Of a stretch of DNA of 64,000 nucleotides, positions 45,231 to 56,940 are shown one piece after another. Position 1 is the first letter of the stretch; each line of letters begins with the position of its first letter. The position numbers were made by a program, and so were the translations under genes. The notes under the pieces are model-generated. The model made no database searches. It saw nothing but the letters and a program-made list of their open reading frames with translations, and was not told the DNA's origin. The DNA comes from Paraspadella gotoi (lineage: Eukaryota; Chaetognatha): positions 6,350,121-6,414,120 of the forward strand of contig CM119267.1 of NCBI GenBank assembly GCA_051294375.1, in the 5' to 3' direction.

Positions 45231-45261
45231 CCGTCGTCGTCGTCGCCGTCGTCGTCGTCGT
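45200..45261. repeat. (CGT)n with a 15-bp higher-order unit
   Basis: CGT triplets interrupted by CGC every fifth triplet, giving three 15-bp units. The + frame from an ATG at 45198 would read S-rich with periodic P; this is a property of the repeat. Confidence 0.85.
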
Positions 45262-45890
45262 GGGTTTTGACTACGAAGAAAAAATGAATGAATTCGACAA
45301 TGCAAATTCCAAAATATCGACACCATGAATAATAAAAGTCTCTGTACCTCCTCCTCCTCCTCCTCCTTCTACTCCTCCTTCTCGTCTTCTCTTTCTTCGC
45401 TACGTCTTCCTCCTCCTCCTCCTCCTCCTCCTTTTATCCTCAGGGGGGCGTTTCCTCGAAACTCCGCCTTTTTCTTCGAAGCGGAAGTCGGAAGGGAGAA
45501 GAAGAAATTGAAAAGGAAAAAAGGGGAAAAAAAGGAAAAGAAAGGAAAAGAAAAATAGAGAAAAATAAAGAAAGAAAAAGGGTGAAAACCTTGAAAAAGA
45601 AGAAAAGGAAATTAAAAAGAAAAAAGACCTTGAACTTAAGGGGAGAAGGAAAAGAAGAACCAAAACTGATTAAGAGCAAACGAACAAATATGGTGATGTA
45701 CAATTGTACATGTAACGTCGTACGTAAAAAACAAATAAAAGTTTTAAAATAAGTACGAAATAGAAATCAATGGTTTAAAAAAAAACGTGATAGTTTAACA
45801 TGTAGCTTAGTAAAAAAAAAAGTACTACTTCCCTGGGGAAAAAGATTAATATTTCCGAACAATTAGGCAAGTTAAGAATCGGCCTCTAAT

Positions 45891-48800
45891 CTATTTCTCG
45901 CTTCTCACTCAATCCTTGTTCCCAACCCTACTTTTGTTTTTTTTCATTTTCCCTCTTTCTGTTCTCTCCACTTCATTTCTCATACGTACACGTACAACAT
46001 CGCTTCGTCACGCGTACAAACTAAGCGATTAACAGATCGTACTAGCGTTACAAGCACATTCTCCATCGCATTAAAAACGCGCGCCAATATACGAAAAGAT
46101 TCCGCACGCGCCCGAAGCAAAGGCTTGGAGTTTTGATTGCAAAGTCATTAGCGTCTCATTCTTTCTCCCCATTTTTTTTTCCACATCCTAAACCACTCAC
46201 CCATTTTTTCTTAATTATCGCCATTTCCACTCTCCTCCATCGCATTCTGTCCTTAACCCTTTCTACCCTCCCTTCCCCCTCCTCTCTCTTCGCCTCTTTC
46301 TCCTCTTTTCCCCTCTCCCTCTCTTCCTCCTCACCCTTAAATATCCGTCCGGTCTCTTTTTTTCGCCTTCAGCATTCCATAAATTACGCGCGTCCATAAT
46401 ATTACATATTCATATTTCCTACATTTTCAGAGCAATTTGCTCCGACTTCGGTCTCTCGAGGCGCCGACGGTGATGCGTAACCCGATGCCCGTCCACAGCG
46501 CTTCTCTCTAGATGAGATTTTTTTTGTCATCGGAGATTTATTTCATACATGGAAATTCGGCGTAGCATGGCCTTTCTTTTCATTCCGCGTAATGACAATT
46601 ACGTTCCTATATTAAGTTTCCAACTAGTTTATTATGTGTTTAAAATATGGTCCTATACAGATATTTATTACATTCCAAATCATAATTGGTATCCTCGTTA
46701 CCAAAGCCTTATCCGCTTTTTTCAAGAATATTCTTAACATTCCTAAACATAATTAAATTTTACTAAACGTTTTCTAAACGTTATTTTTATTTTATTTTTT
46801 TATAATCTTACTATAAACTTCTAAACGTTTATCAAAATTATGCCTTATTTGCTTCCGGCGTTGCTTGCATCTAGGTCGCCGCGCTATGAATGGTTCCAAT
46901 CGAAATGCATTCTCACCGGTCTAACAATTGTCCAGAAAGATAAGCCTTAAATAATAGGTTCACGTCATATCCGCGTCTTGGTAATTCCACCTCCTTCTGC
47001 GCCCAGCGGAGTCCACGACTCGAATTGGGTAGAGGAACTATTCGCTTAACTTTGTTTTTCCACGTTCGAAAGAGTCGAAGCGGAACAAACCGAGGAAAGG
47101 ACGACGACGACGACGAACGACGTGACGACGATGACGACGACGCAGGAATTTCAGATTCCACTCAATGATCCCCGACGCGTTGTCGAACCTGCTTCTGTTT
47201 TTCGGTTTTCTTTTTAAACAAAGCCCGATTTCTGCACATCACGTGTGTTGTTGTTATCTCGGTTGATGCACCTCACACTATTATTAGACTTTCCATCAAT
47301 CTTTTCTACGCTCTACATGTTTTTTCTGCCTTTTTCCTTTTCATTTTCTTTCACATTTCACATTCATCCTTTAAATGAAGTTACCTATTCCCTCTCTCTC
47401 TCATTCAGTCTCTCTCTCTCTTCTCTCTCGTCTCTCCTCATATCTCTCTCTCTGCTCGAGCTCTCATTCCTTCTTTCTAATTCTCTAAGTAATAACTTTG
47501 CTATTCTGTAAGCTGCCTGCTCGTCTTTCCTCATTACTCATATCGGTTCTCCATCCAATGACTTTATTGACTTTCTTTATCTGTCATCCATACTCTCTCA
47601 CGCCTTTTCTCTTCTTCTCCTACTCTCCCTCTACGATTTGCACTTTCATGAGTTATTTTCCTCCGCTGTCGTCGACCACTCGTATTCGTCCCGCATCACA
47701 CTTGCTAATCTTGAATCGCTTCATCTCTCATCTCTGTCTCTCGTCTTTAGATGGAAATCTACCTCACTCTTCATACTTCTTTGATCTCTTCTCATCTGTT
47801 TCTCCTCACTCTCTCTCTCTCTTTCATCGCATTCCTCCATTTTTTTACTTTCCTTCTTCCTCTTGCCCTCTCCTCCTACTTCCTCCTGCCTCGCCAAAGG
47901 AAATCATTTTTTCCTCCTCTTCTTCTCCCTAAAGAATACCACGGTGCGAATTCTTATCCTCTCTTTCTAACCGCAAATAGGATAAAGGGGGACGCGTTTC
48001 TTCTTCCTCTGTTCGAACCATTCGACGTTTCCATGGATACGACGATGGGAGTTTTTCTCTTTGGGACATGAAGGGGGGAAACAGAGGGAGAGAGAAAAGA
48101 AGGAGGAGAGAGTGAGAGACATGAGAGGGAGCCATTATTTTAAATAGCCGCGCAACGTAGATATATTATTACAAGAGTATTGCCCCTTGGAATTTAAAAA
48201 AAATGGGGAAAAACGCTTTGTGAACTATCACTAACCGCAAACACGCATTGGAACCTCAATGTTATAAAACTATTTACTTAATTTAATATATTGATAATAA
48301 TACTAAAGCTTAAAAAATCTCTCGGCATTTGTTCTATCATAGATTGTTAATGACATTGTTCCGATAAGACGTCGGGGCCCATTAAAGAAATATCCCATTC
48401 TATTGATAAAGCTGCGTCCTTTCTGACGCAGTCAAATGTCACGGGCTCAGCCAAGCCAAATCCTCTTCGCTTCAAACTGTCCTCACTGAAGAAACAATAA
48501 TGGAATGAGAGTCCTGAGAACGTCATTAAGCGTCGTCGTCGTCGTCGTCGGTAAGTGTCGTCGTCGTCGAATGGCGACAAATCGCGCCAGAAAAGATGGG
48601 AAAATTTTGCTTTCAAACGTGAAGCGAAACGGCAGACTGGCGTGGAGAAAGCGCGGGGGGGGTCGTGTGGGAGACGTCGGGGGGGGGTGGTGGAGACGCG
48701 GGGGGGGGGGGGGCAGGGGGGGCGTAGAGGCGATAAGAGGGTGAAGAGGGCATTAAGGGTTGTGCATTCATAAATCGAAATAGTTTAGAGGTCGTATTGA

Positions 48801-50172
48801 ATGCCCTCACAATACACTGTACGCATGTAGGGGAAAGAAAATTAACTGGATAATGTTTAGATCAAGACGGAAAAATACTTTTGTTAAGTTTAACGAAAAT
48901 TTTTTGGAGCTCTCGCAGAGACAGGTTGGACGAAACGCGAGAGTGAAGAGTTAGGGCGAGGAGTAAAAAGTGACAGAATCATTCTGTCTGTCTCCTCTCT
49001 CTCTCTCTCTCTTCATTCTCGTCTTCATCTCTTCTCTCGTGTCTCTATCTCTCTCTCTCTCGCACGGCCGAGAGGGGCGGTAAGAACCTGCGGTTTCCGG
49101 GGGGGGGGAGGCGGACCCGAGAGCCATGGGGGCTGATTCGAACCCGGTTCCGAGACGGCGATCGAACTGGGGTAAAAAAAAAAGCGCGGAAAACGGGGGC
49201 GAGGTCCAGTATCCATAATAATGGTAAATGAGCGCCGATCGACGAAGACGACGAGGAAGAGGAAGAGGAAGAGGAGGCCGGATTTGGGAAGGGAGGGAAG
49301 GTGCGGGGGGGGGGAGAAACCGGTCCAGTTTTTGGGAATAAGACGCCTAAAGACAAGTCTCTCTCTCTCCTCTCTCCTCTCTCGTCTGCTCTCTCTCTCT
49401 CTTCTCTCTCTCACTCTCTTCTCAACATCTCTCTTCTCCTCTTTCTTTCCCTCTCTCTCTCTTTTTCTCTCATCTCCTCTCTCTCTCTCTCTCTCTGGTG
49501 AGCATGTGCTCCTCTCGTCTTTATCGTTATTATCACAAGAAAAAAAGAAAGTATAAGGGGCCTGCGGAAGGAAGAGACTTAACGACAGCATTCTGAATCG
49601 TAGAGCGGAAATGTTTTTGACGTCGTTTTCGAAAGCTGGATCCATAGAAAATTGTTAAATATAACTTAATATGTGTATTATTTAATTATTATGATCAAAT
49701 ATGGTTATTTTTAAGTTTACCGCACAATTTGAACATTGTTCAGTGAACAACGTCAGAATCGTGTAAACACAGCGGTAAGGAACGCTATTTTTGTCAGTGT
49801 AATGTTAAAAAACGAATTGTATCATAAAAATAAAAAAAAAACTTAATTCCATTTTAATTGCCGAGTCCTACGTTTCCCTATCATTCATTGTTATCGTCAT
49901 TTCTAGACAGTGATCAAAACATTCAATGATTCTTTGATTCATCGATACGTGGACATGAATCAGATAACGACAAAAGATTCCGTTTCGCAAAGAGATCGCG
50001 GCAACAAAAGAGAGAGAGGAGAGAGAGGCTTTATGCGTCATCAGCGCTCTCTCTCTCTTCTCTCTCTTCTCTTCTCTCAGGTCGTCTCTTCTCCTCTCCT
50101 TCTCCTTCCAGGCTCCGGCCAGTCTCTCTCTTCTCCTCTCTCTCCTCTCTCTCTTCTCTCTCTCTCTACTCT

Positions 50173-50215
<43 letters not shown>
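45891..50215 (+). repeat. Segmental repeat C, copy 2 (insertion-rich)
   Basis: Direct copy of 38193-42016 but about 0.5 kb longer. Where compared, the difference is mainly single or few-base insertions scattered through both unique and repetitive parts, with fewer substitutions. Reading frames are consequently broken. It ends in CT arrays (50045-50215). Confidence 0.8.
48654..48722. other. Long G-run cluster
   Basis: Several runs of seven to fourteen G in about 70 bases, the counterpart of 40611-40653. Confidence 0.55.
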
Positions 50216-50589
50216 GGAGCCGAAGGCGGCAAATGATTTTACATATTCACCATATTTTTGCATTAGCGTTTGATGCTTTTAGAAACCTTCTAGTAAAGGT
50301 TTTAAATATCTCCGTTCGGGGGAACTTCCACTCTCATTTTTATGATAATTTGGGTGCCGACGCCGGGTGACAAAAACAAAGAGAGAGAGAGTGAGAGAGA
50401 GGAGAGATGGAGGAATGAGATATGAGAATGAGAGAGCTCGAGAAGAGGAGAGAGAGCAGAAAAGAGAAAAGACAGACAGATCAGCAAACGATGAGAAACA
50501 GAGAGTGAGACAGGAGAGAGGTCCAGATGCGGAGTGGGCAGAATCCCGACGCCTGACGCTTGAATCAGAAAAGCGGGGCGTTCGCTATG

Positions 50590-50815
50590 TTATTGGTCTG
50601 TGATGGCTATGGATGTGGTGATTGGTATGGATGGTGCTGATGTGGTGATTGGGCTGCCATGAAGGTGAGTTGGTTGTTTGCGGACTCGCTGATGTCGTAA
50701 TTGTTTGTGGTTGATTGGGTGTGGGTGATCAGCTGTTTCGGTGATTTGCTCGGGGTTGCTTTGGTGATGCGCTTATTGGATATTGTTGATTGGACGCATG
50801 TGGTGAATTGACCGT
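50590..50815. repeat. Degenerate GGTGATTGG-type G/T-rich repeat
   Basis: The + strand is dominated by G and T with recurring TGGTGATTGG-like words at irregular spacing. No clean unit length and no gene. It follows a GA-rich tract (50375-50520). Confidence 0.5.
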
Positions 50816-50917
50816 GCGTATATATGTTATTGATTTTTATGAATAACGTTCGATGTAGTCCTAAATTCGGTGAATGTCATAATGATTCGCGTTCAGGTAT
50901 GACCGCGAAAAAGTGCG

Positions 50918-50942
50918 NNNNNNNNNNNNNNNNNNNNNNNNN
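50918..50942. other. Assembly gap, 25 N
   Basis: The gap lies between unique sequence and an A-run. Confidence 0.95.
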
Positions 50943-51079
50943 AAAAAAAAAGGTTTTTTTTTGTTGGGAACTTGGCGCGAGGCGGCTCGGGAGTCGGCAC
51001 GCGACCGGAGTTAAACGAGCCTTTCGATTTTGCGTTGAATTTTAACTTATATTAAACTTTACTCGTTCCTTCCTCCCCT

Positions 51080-51260
51080 CCTTCCCCGGGGGCGATCCCC
51101 ATTTTCATCCAATGCGGCCCCGCTCGAGTCCGACCGGGAATCTCTATGCGCGACTCGGGCCCAGCCCGATCAGGCCCCGCCCTTCCTAGCCGGCGTCGGG
51201 AACGCGTGGCCCGGGCCTCGTAGACGCGTTACGACTAATTTCCCGTCCTTTTCCCCGACG
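51080..51260. promoter_or_regulatory. GC/CpG-rich block, function unknown
   Basis: About 180 bases much richer in GC and CpG than the surroundings, with CCCGGG and several GGCCCCGC-type words. No gene or RNA is recognised. It precedes the T-arm-like palindrome. Confidence 0.25.
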
Positions 51261-51352
51261 GAGTTCGTTTCAACGAATTCGTTCGTGGAAGACAAAAAAA
51301 AAAAAGTGGGGGAAAAAAAGATGAGAGAGAAAAGAGAAAAAACTGGATCCGT

Positions 51353-51370
51353 CCGGGGTTCGAACCCCGG
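51353..51370. other. T-arm/B-box-like perfect palindrome
   Basis: CCGGGGTTCGAACCCCGG is a perfect 18-base palindrome containing GGTTCGAACCC, which fits the Pol III B box. A run of ten T follows at 51380-51389. A normal tRNA T-arm is 17 bases, so one base is extra, and neither strand has D or anticodon arms upstream. It is a fragment or an isolated B box, not a tRNA gene. Confidence 0.35.
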
Positions 51371-51529
51371 AGCCGACGATTTTTTTTTTAGCTTGAATTC
51401 CCTTTGACAGACAGAGGAGAGGGGAAGAGAAAAGAGGAGAGAGAAGTAAGGGGTGGAGAGGGGCGATGGCAGGGACAGCCTTCCATTCCTCCCTCTGGAA
51501 CTTTCCGCGTTCACAATTGAGGGATCGAA

Positions 51530-51532
51530 GAA

Positions 51533-51564
<32 letters not shown>

Positions 51565-51620
51565 TAGAAGAGAGAGATGAGAGAAGAGAGACGAGAGAAC
51601 GGAGAGAGAGGGAGAGAGGA
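51530..51620. repeat. (GA)n tract
   Basis: Interrupted GA runs. Further GA/CT arrays at 51765-51805 and 51920-51970. Confidence 0.8.
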
Positions 51621-51917
51621 CGGCATGAAAGAACAGAGAGGACAAGGAAGTTATAAAAAAAGGAGAGGAGGAGAATTAAAAGGACGACTGAGAAAAAAGG
51701 AGAAGAAATGCTAATTACCCGTCGCTTTTCAAAAACTTCTCACTTCGGAGGCGCATATTGAAGAACGAGAGAGAGAGGAGACAGAGAGAGAGAGAGAGAG
51801 AGAAGAGAGCAAGACGAGACCCGAAGAGATGGAGAGAAGAAGAAGAGGGCGTCCTTTTGTTTTAGCTCGGATTCCTGCTTCGTCCAAACGACTCCCGATT
51901 CTTCTTGCTTTTTCTCG

Positions 51918-51949
<32 letters not shown>

Positions 51950-52079
51950 TCTCTTCTCTTTCTTCTCATCTCTCTCCCTAATTTTCTGTCTTTTTGTCAA
52001 TTTGTGACGAAAACGAAATAAAAACTGGAGAATTTACAATAATGAAAAGTTACAACAAAAATATTTTTGGATGATCGCA

Positions 52080-52200
52080 CTTGGAACAACAATATAGCGA
52101 CAACACATAAAAGACAACAAGAACGAACGACGACAACGAACGACGACTAAGCATTGACAGACGACGACACAACGAACGACGAACGACCGACTAACGCAAC
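52080..52200. repeat. Degenerate GAC/AAC repeat
   Basis: CGACAACGAACGACGA-like words, related in style to the larger tract at 57770-58470. Confidence 0.6.
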
Positions 52201-52341
52201 AAACGCCACTACCCCCAATAAACGCGGCTCCTCTAATTCAAAACAGGCGCCGATGGAACAGCAGTTTAAAGTTTAATCGCTTCCGTTGGAGCGAGGGTTA
52301 GTGGTGAGGGTGAGAGAGAGAGGACGAGAGAAGAGACAGCA

Positions 52342-52362
52342 CAGAGAGAGAGAGAGAGAGAG

Positions 52363-52401
<39 letters not shown>
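52342..52401. repeat. (GA)n microsatellite
   Basis: Two GA runs separated by a short interruption. Confidence 0.9.
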
Positions 52402-52406
<5 letters not shown>

Positions 52407-52870
52407 GCAGGCACCGTGAGGAATGAATTGTTAAAAAATTCTAAAATGACCAAGTTTGAAAGGCTGGAGTTTTTCAGTTCCATTTCGAATCGACGGATAT
52501 CGAGCGAAAAAAAAAAGTTTAAATGGTCTTAAATTTTATTGTTGAATTTTATCATAAAAAGAACTTGATGGCCCTGTTAGAAAGACAATGGAAACGGGAG
52601 AAATAGGTAACAAAAATGCCTTCTATTTTTGTGACTGTCACTTTTTTCTGTTTTTTTTCCTATATTTTTTAATTAATTTTTCTTTCTATTTTTTTTTAAA
52701 TGTTTTTCTCTGTTTTCATTACGTTTCGTTACTCAATACTCAGTCTTTTCCATTGCGACTATTAATTTTGGAAATTTTCTCTCTATCTTTATTTGACAAG
52801 TAACCGAATACATTTCCTGAATTATTTCAAATTTTCTCGTCTTCATTTCTTTTTTCCTTCTTCCTCTTTC

Positions 52871-52905
52871 TCCTCCTCCTCCTCCTCCTCCTCCTCCTCC
52901 TCCTC
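52871..52905. repeat. (CTC)n microsatellite
   Basis: About eleven CTC triplets. T-rich unique DNA (52500-52860) with no feature precedes it. Confidence 0.9.
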
Positions 52906-53030
52906 TTCCTTCTCCGAGTTAGCCATCTTTCAATTTTTCTTTTGCACTGATTCGTAATTAATGAGGGAAATTAAAATTGAATCAAAATGCAATTAACTCT
53001 CATTATTTCAACATTCTTTCTTCGTCTTGT

Positions 53031-53064
<34 letters not shown>

Positions 53065-53563
53065 TCTCTTCCTCGTCCCCTCTTTCAGTTGACCCGGAGG
53101 AAGAAAACAGCCAAAAGTTCGAGAGCATTTAAAGAGAAAAAATATTCATATGTAATTTTGATTTTTCAATCCAACTAAAATAATCATGAAGTCTCTTAGT
53201 ATTTTTTAAAGTAATAATGAAGAAATGTATTTCACTGCATGCATCCTTCCGCAAATTATAAGTATTTAGTACCAACTTCACCGTTTATCTTTATGAATAA
53301 ATATCTTGAGGTTTAGCATTCAACCATTATAATGCTGTCTTAATCTTAATTTTTAGTACTATTTAAGTAAATTAGGGTACTACATAAGCCTTAAACAGTG
53401 TCCAAGGGTATCGTATCAACTCACGGTATCGTTTGAGCAGCGCCTTCTTTCCCGTATATTTCGATGCTGGATCTGAGAGATCAAGAGGAAGCGATGACGT
53501 CACGTCTTCCAGACTCAAATCATCGGGGGACGAAGCTAGGGGGTGGGGCAGAGAGATGGGAGG

Positions 53564-53842
53564 TCAATGTTTAAGCTGAGGGGTCACGGTATAGGAAGAT
53601 GAAGCTGGGGGACAGTGAGATATGGGGTCAAAACTAAAACGAGACACATAAGGGTCCAAATTAATAAATTGTATCAGCAAACGAGTCTGGGAAGCTAAAA
53701 TTGGCAGTCGGAGTCTGACCATGATGGTTACCGGGAAAAAGTTATATGACTCAGCAGCTTTCCATTTAAAATGTGAACATTTTGGCAGCTCAAATGATTT
53801 GAACAAAGACGATGACGACGACGAAGACGACGACGAATACAA
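53564..53842 (-). CDS. Unidentified minus-strand open frame, 92 codons
   Basis: After a poly-Ser run produced by the GAC array (53808-53862), the peptide is non-repetitive: KSFELPKCSHFKWKAAES, then a hydrophobic VTIMVRLRLPIL segment, ending in SSSYTVTPQLKH. I recognise no family. Possibly an exon fragment, possibly chance. Confidence 0.2.
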   Translation of the reverse strand: MYSSSSSSSSSSLFKSFELPKCSHFKWKAAESYNFFPVTIMVRLRLPILASQTRLLIQFINLDPYVSRFSFDPISHCPPASSSYTVTPQLKH

Positions 53843-53862
53843 CGACGAAGACGACGACGAAG
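53808..53862. repeat. (GAC/GACGAA)n microsatellite
   Basis: GACGACGAC with GAA and TAC interruptions. Confidence 0.85.
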
Positions 53863-54040
53863 TCTTTGTACTTTGTGACTCGTAGTATAGTAGTGGTCAA
53901 TAAGAATGACCCGTTCTTACCCGAAAATAAATGACCTTGTTATGGCTGACCTTTTTCAGCCAATGTAAATACTAGTTGTTATTTGTTGTTGTTGTCACCG
54001 CAACATGTAAACAAATAAACGTTAAAACCCCTTCACCAAT

Positions 54041-54247
54041 TCAGTTTTTCTCAAATCCTGACCTCTGAAGGAGCTCCTCTTGTGGAGCGGCGACGTCGAT
54101 GGCGGAGCGGGAGTCTTGAACAAGTTCGTCGACGTCATCCTCGCGGATTCCGACTCCAGCGACGCATGAAGCGACTCCAGCGATCGAAGACCTCGAGAGA
54201 GTTCGGAGACCTGCAGGGTTTACGAGTTCGAAGACCCAAAGTTCCAA
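54041..54247 (-). CDS. Unidentified minus-strand open frame, 68 codons
   Basis: The peptide contains GIREDDVDELVQDSRSAIDV and AAPQEELLQRSGFEKN and is not low complexity. The + strand also has plausible frames over the same CpG-rich 200 bases, so strand and reality are undecided. Its start ATG lies inside the long hairpin at 54235-54266. No family recognised. Confidence 0.2.
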   Translation of the reverse strand: MELWVFELVNPAGLRTLSRSSIAGVASCVAGVGIREDDVDELVQDSRSAIDVAAPQEELLQRSGFEKN

Positions 54248-54266
54248 TCGACGACGGAACTTTGGG
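54235..54266 (+). terminator. 11-bp perfect hairpin followed by eight T
   Basis: CCCAAAGTTCC (54235-54245) and GGAACTTTGGG (54256-54266) pair perfectly around a 10-base loop, AATCGACGAC, followed by TTTTTTTT (54267-54274). The form is that of an intrinsic terminator. In a eukaryotic genome it could be a Pol III end, a small hairpin RNA or a transposon end. Function is not established. Confidence 0.4.
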
Positions 54267-55975
54267 TTTTTTTTAAAGTTTTTGTCTTTCGATCTTTTGT
54301 TTGTTTATTTGTTTATTATTTTTTTTTCGTAGCCAACGAAGTGTGACGCGTGTGTCGAAAATTATTTCGTTTTTGTTTTGAATTAAAAATCGCGGTGTTT
54401 TTAAAAACGAGATAGCGAAATAAAAAGTAGTAGTAGTAGAGAAAATTCGAATGGAGAGAGAAAATATAAAAATATTAAATTGTTTAATTATATATCTTTT
54501 TTTTTTTCAAAAAGGTTGATGTTGTTTTGAGTAAAACTATTGTTTTTTGTTGTCGTTATTGTTTTGGATTTTTTTTCCCGATGTTTTTTTTTTCGGTGCG
54601 CGGGAAATGTATGAGCTGAAGAACGATTAGATTTTATTTACGAAGGAGCAAAACTAATTAAATAATTGTGTTTTTTTTCTCGTGTTTCCTGTGTTGTTGC
54701 CAGTTTTCGTGTTTTTTTTTGGGGGGGGGGGGGTTATTTCGGCTCCAGTCCGTAATTTGTGGCTTTCGCTAGTGGGTCGACGTAAGACCGACGTCCAATC
54801 CTTGGAAAGGAAAAACGAGGAATTTCAAACGAAATTAAACTTTGGGCAAGTTTAAAAGAAATTATACAGAATGTCGTTCGAATGGATTCGCTCTCGCCGA
54901 GCTTGAAACAAGTACAGATTCTACTCTGCGCCATTAAAAAATCCCGAGTGGCTTTTTTTTTTATTTCCTTCTCACTCAATCCGGTTTGAGAATTCGAGTA
55001 ACAAAGAAATAATTAAAACGAGGAACATGGAGAAGAGAAGCTTTCTTTTATTTTTTTCTGTCCTTCTTTTTTTTTGCAATTTTTTTCTTTTTTCTTTCTT
55101 TATTTCGTTACTTCTCTTTTAATTTCTTGATTTTGTTTTTTTTAGTGACTATTTTATCCACTTTTTACTTTACTTTATTTTACTTTACTTTACTTTTCTC
55201 TCTCTTTATTTCCTTTCATCTTTTTTCGTTTGATGTCCTTTACTTTCATTCATTTTCATTTCAATTTCATTTCATTTCTTCATTTCATTTTATTTCGTTT
55301 TTCCTTCTTTCCGTCTGTCCTTTCCTTTCCATTGTTTCCTTTCTTTCTTTTCCTTTCCTTTCCTTTTACTACTCTTTTACCGAGTCCCTTTTTTTAAATA
55401 ACCCTCTTTTTTTTACTCTCCAGTATATTTAATTCCTCGTCTCCACCCTCCTTGCCTCCCTCCCTCCCTCCCGCACAATTTTTTAGTCATTTCCTTAATC
55501 GTCCTTCATTTTTCCTTTTTTTTTCTTCTGCCTCCTCTTCGTTTTTTTTTTTTAATCTTCGATTTTTCTCTTCCGTCTCCTTCTCCTTTTAATTTTCTTT
55601 CCTCCTTTCCTTCTCTTTCTCTCCCGGGACTTTCCGCCTCCGCTTTCGATTTCAAACGCCGAAAGGTAAAAAAGAAACAACAAGGAAAGAAAAAAAGAAA
55701 AAAAGAAGGAAAATTTATGCAAAAAAAGAAGGAAAATGAAAAAAAAAGGAGATAAAAAAACGAGGAACATCGAGCAAACTTTAGAGAGAGAGAGAAAGAG
55801 AGAGAGAGAGAGGAGAGAGAGAGAGACAGAGAGCGAGAGAAGAGGAGAAAAGATAGAAAGAATAGGGAATAAAAATATAGGACAAAAAAAAGAAGAAAAA
55901 AAAAAGAGAAAAGTAAAGCCTTGAAAAAACGAGGAAAATGGGTTTTAATGACGACCTCGATATTTAGTGGCCTGC

Positions 55976-56022
55976 CGACGACGACGAACGACGACGGACG
56001 ACAGACGACGACGACGACGACG
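55976..56022. repeat. (GAC)n microsatellite
   Basis: GACGACGAACGACGACG-type run. 54290-55975 before it is T-rich, then A-rich DNA with a poly-G run (54720-54733) and a short GA array (55781-55830), without a supported gene. Confidence 0.8.
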
Positions 56023-56229
56023 CACGAAGATAACGACGGTACGATGTTATTAGGTACATGAAGAAGGAAAAATGGAAACCGAGAATGAATGAGGTCGGGA
56101 TACGAAGATGAAACGATGGTGATTTAGTAATAAGGAGAGACAAAAGGAAGATTGTGAATTAGATATTATAATTTATTAAAGAAAAAGGAGTTTTTAGAAC
56201 GTTTGATTTTATGGTTTATATTGATTTGA

Positions 56230-56251
56230 AATAGGAAGAGAGAGAGAGAGA

Positions 56252-56300
<49 letters not shown>

Positions 56301-56352
56301 CGAGAGAGAGAGAGAGAGAGCAAGAGAGAAGAGAGAGAGGCGAGAGAGAGAG
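56230..56352. repeat. (GA)n microsatellite cluster
   Basis: GA runs interrupted by CACGA, GCGA and GCAA. Confidence 0.85.
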
Positions 56353-56449
56353 GATATAATAAAGGAGGAAAGAAAAGAATTAACACGCATTCGAGCGACT
56401 CATCCTTCCGTTTCTGTTGACGAGGAAAAAAAAATTAATGATCATCATG

Positions 56450-56482
<33 letters not shown>

Positions 56483-56494
56483 TTCGTCGTCGTT
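56450..56494. repeat. (CGT)n microsatellite
   Basis: CGT triplets with one TTC interruption. The overlapping frame is a V-rich repeat translation. Confidence 0.85.
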
Positions 56495-56711
56495 TCCGCC
56501 ACTCGGGATCGAAAAAGGAACTGGAGAATTACAAGAGATGAAATTCTCCGCTTCGGAGATTCTCCGTCATCCTCTCTCGATTACAAGACTTCATTTATTA
56601 ATGCGTGTTGCTTAGTTAAGTTTAAAAAAACTTTGATTGAGAAGTCTTGGGCGATTATGTCATTTAAGGTCCTTTGATTATGTATACATTATCTAACTAA
56701 CTCTAAACGTT

Positions 56712-56777
56712 ATATAACCGACATGTCATAAAAAAACCAGGCATGTCATAAAACCGAACATGTCATAAAAAACCGAT
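56712..56777. repeat. Short CATGTCATAAAA repeat, three units
   Basis: ACATGTCATAAAA-type units recur three times, spaced by CC(A/G) sequence. A T-rich region follows. Confidence 0.75.
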
Positions 56778-56940
56778 CAGTTTTTTTTCTACTGAATACG
56801 AATTGAATTTTCTTTTCATTTTTCTGTTTTATTTCTTACTTTTTTTTTTCAAAAAAGAAAAAAAAATCAATTAATTTTTTTTTTCATCTCTTCGGTTTTT
56901 CTCGTTTTGCAATGACGATCTCTTCTCTGGCTCATTTTCT

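Larger units (their letters stand above)
42017..45890. other. Spacer between the two copies of repeat C
   Basis: Mostly A/G-rich (42240-42740, 43020-43340, 43590-43720), then T-rich (43970-44520) DNA, with gaps at 43826-43964 and 44103-44269. It holds a 30-bp minisatellite, a CT array (43474-43502), CGT arrays (43570-43595, 45200-45261) and a CTC array (45349-45440). No gene is supported. Open frames here are composition artefacts. Confidence 0.6.

Noticed and set aside
45198-45284. Small protein with SSSSP repeats
   Set aside because: The peptide is a direct reading of the CGT/CGC array with no other support.
51340-51380. Complete tRNA gene
   Set aside because: Only a T-arm-like palindrome is present; upstream sequence on either strand has no D or anticodon arm and the arm is one base too long.
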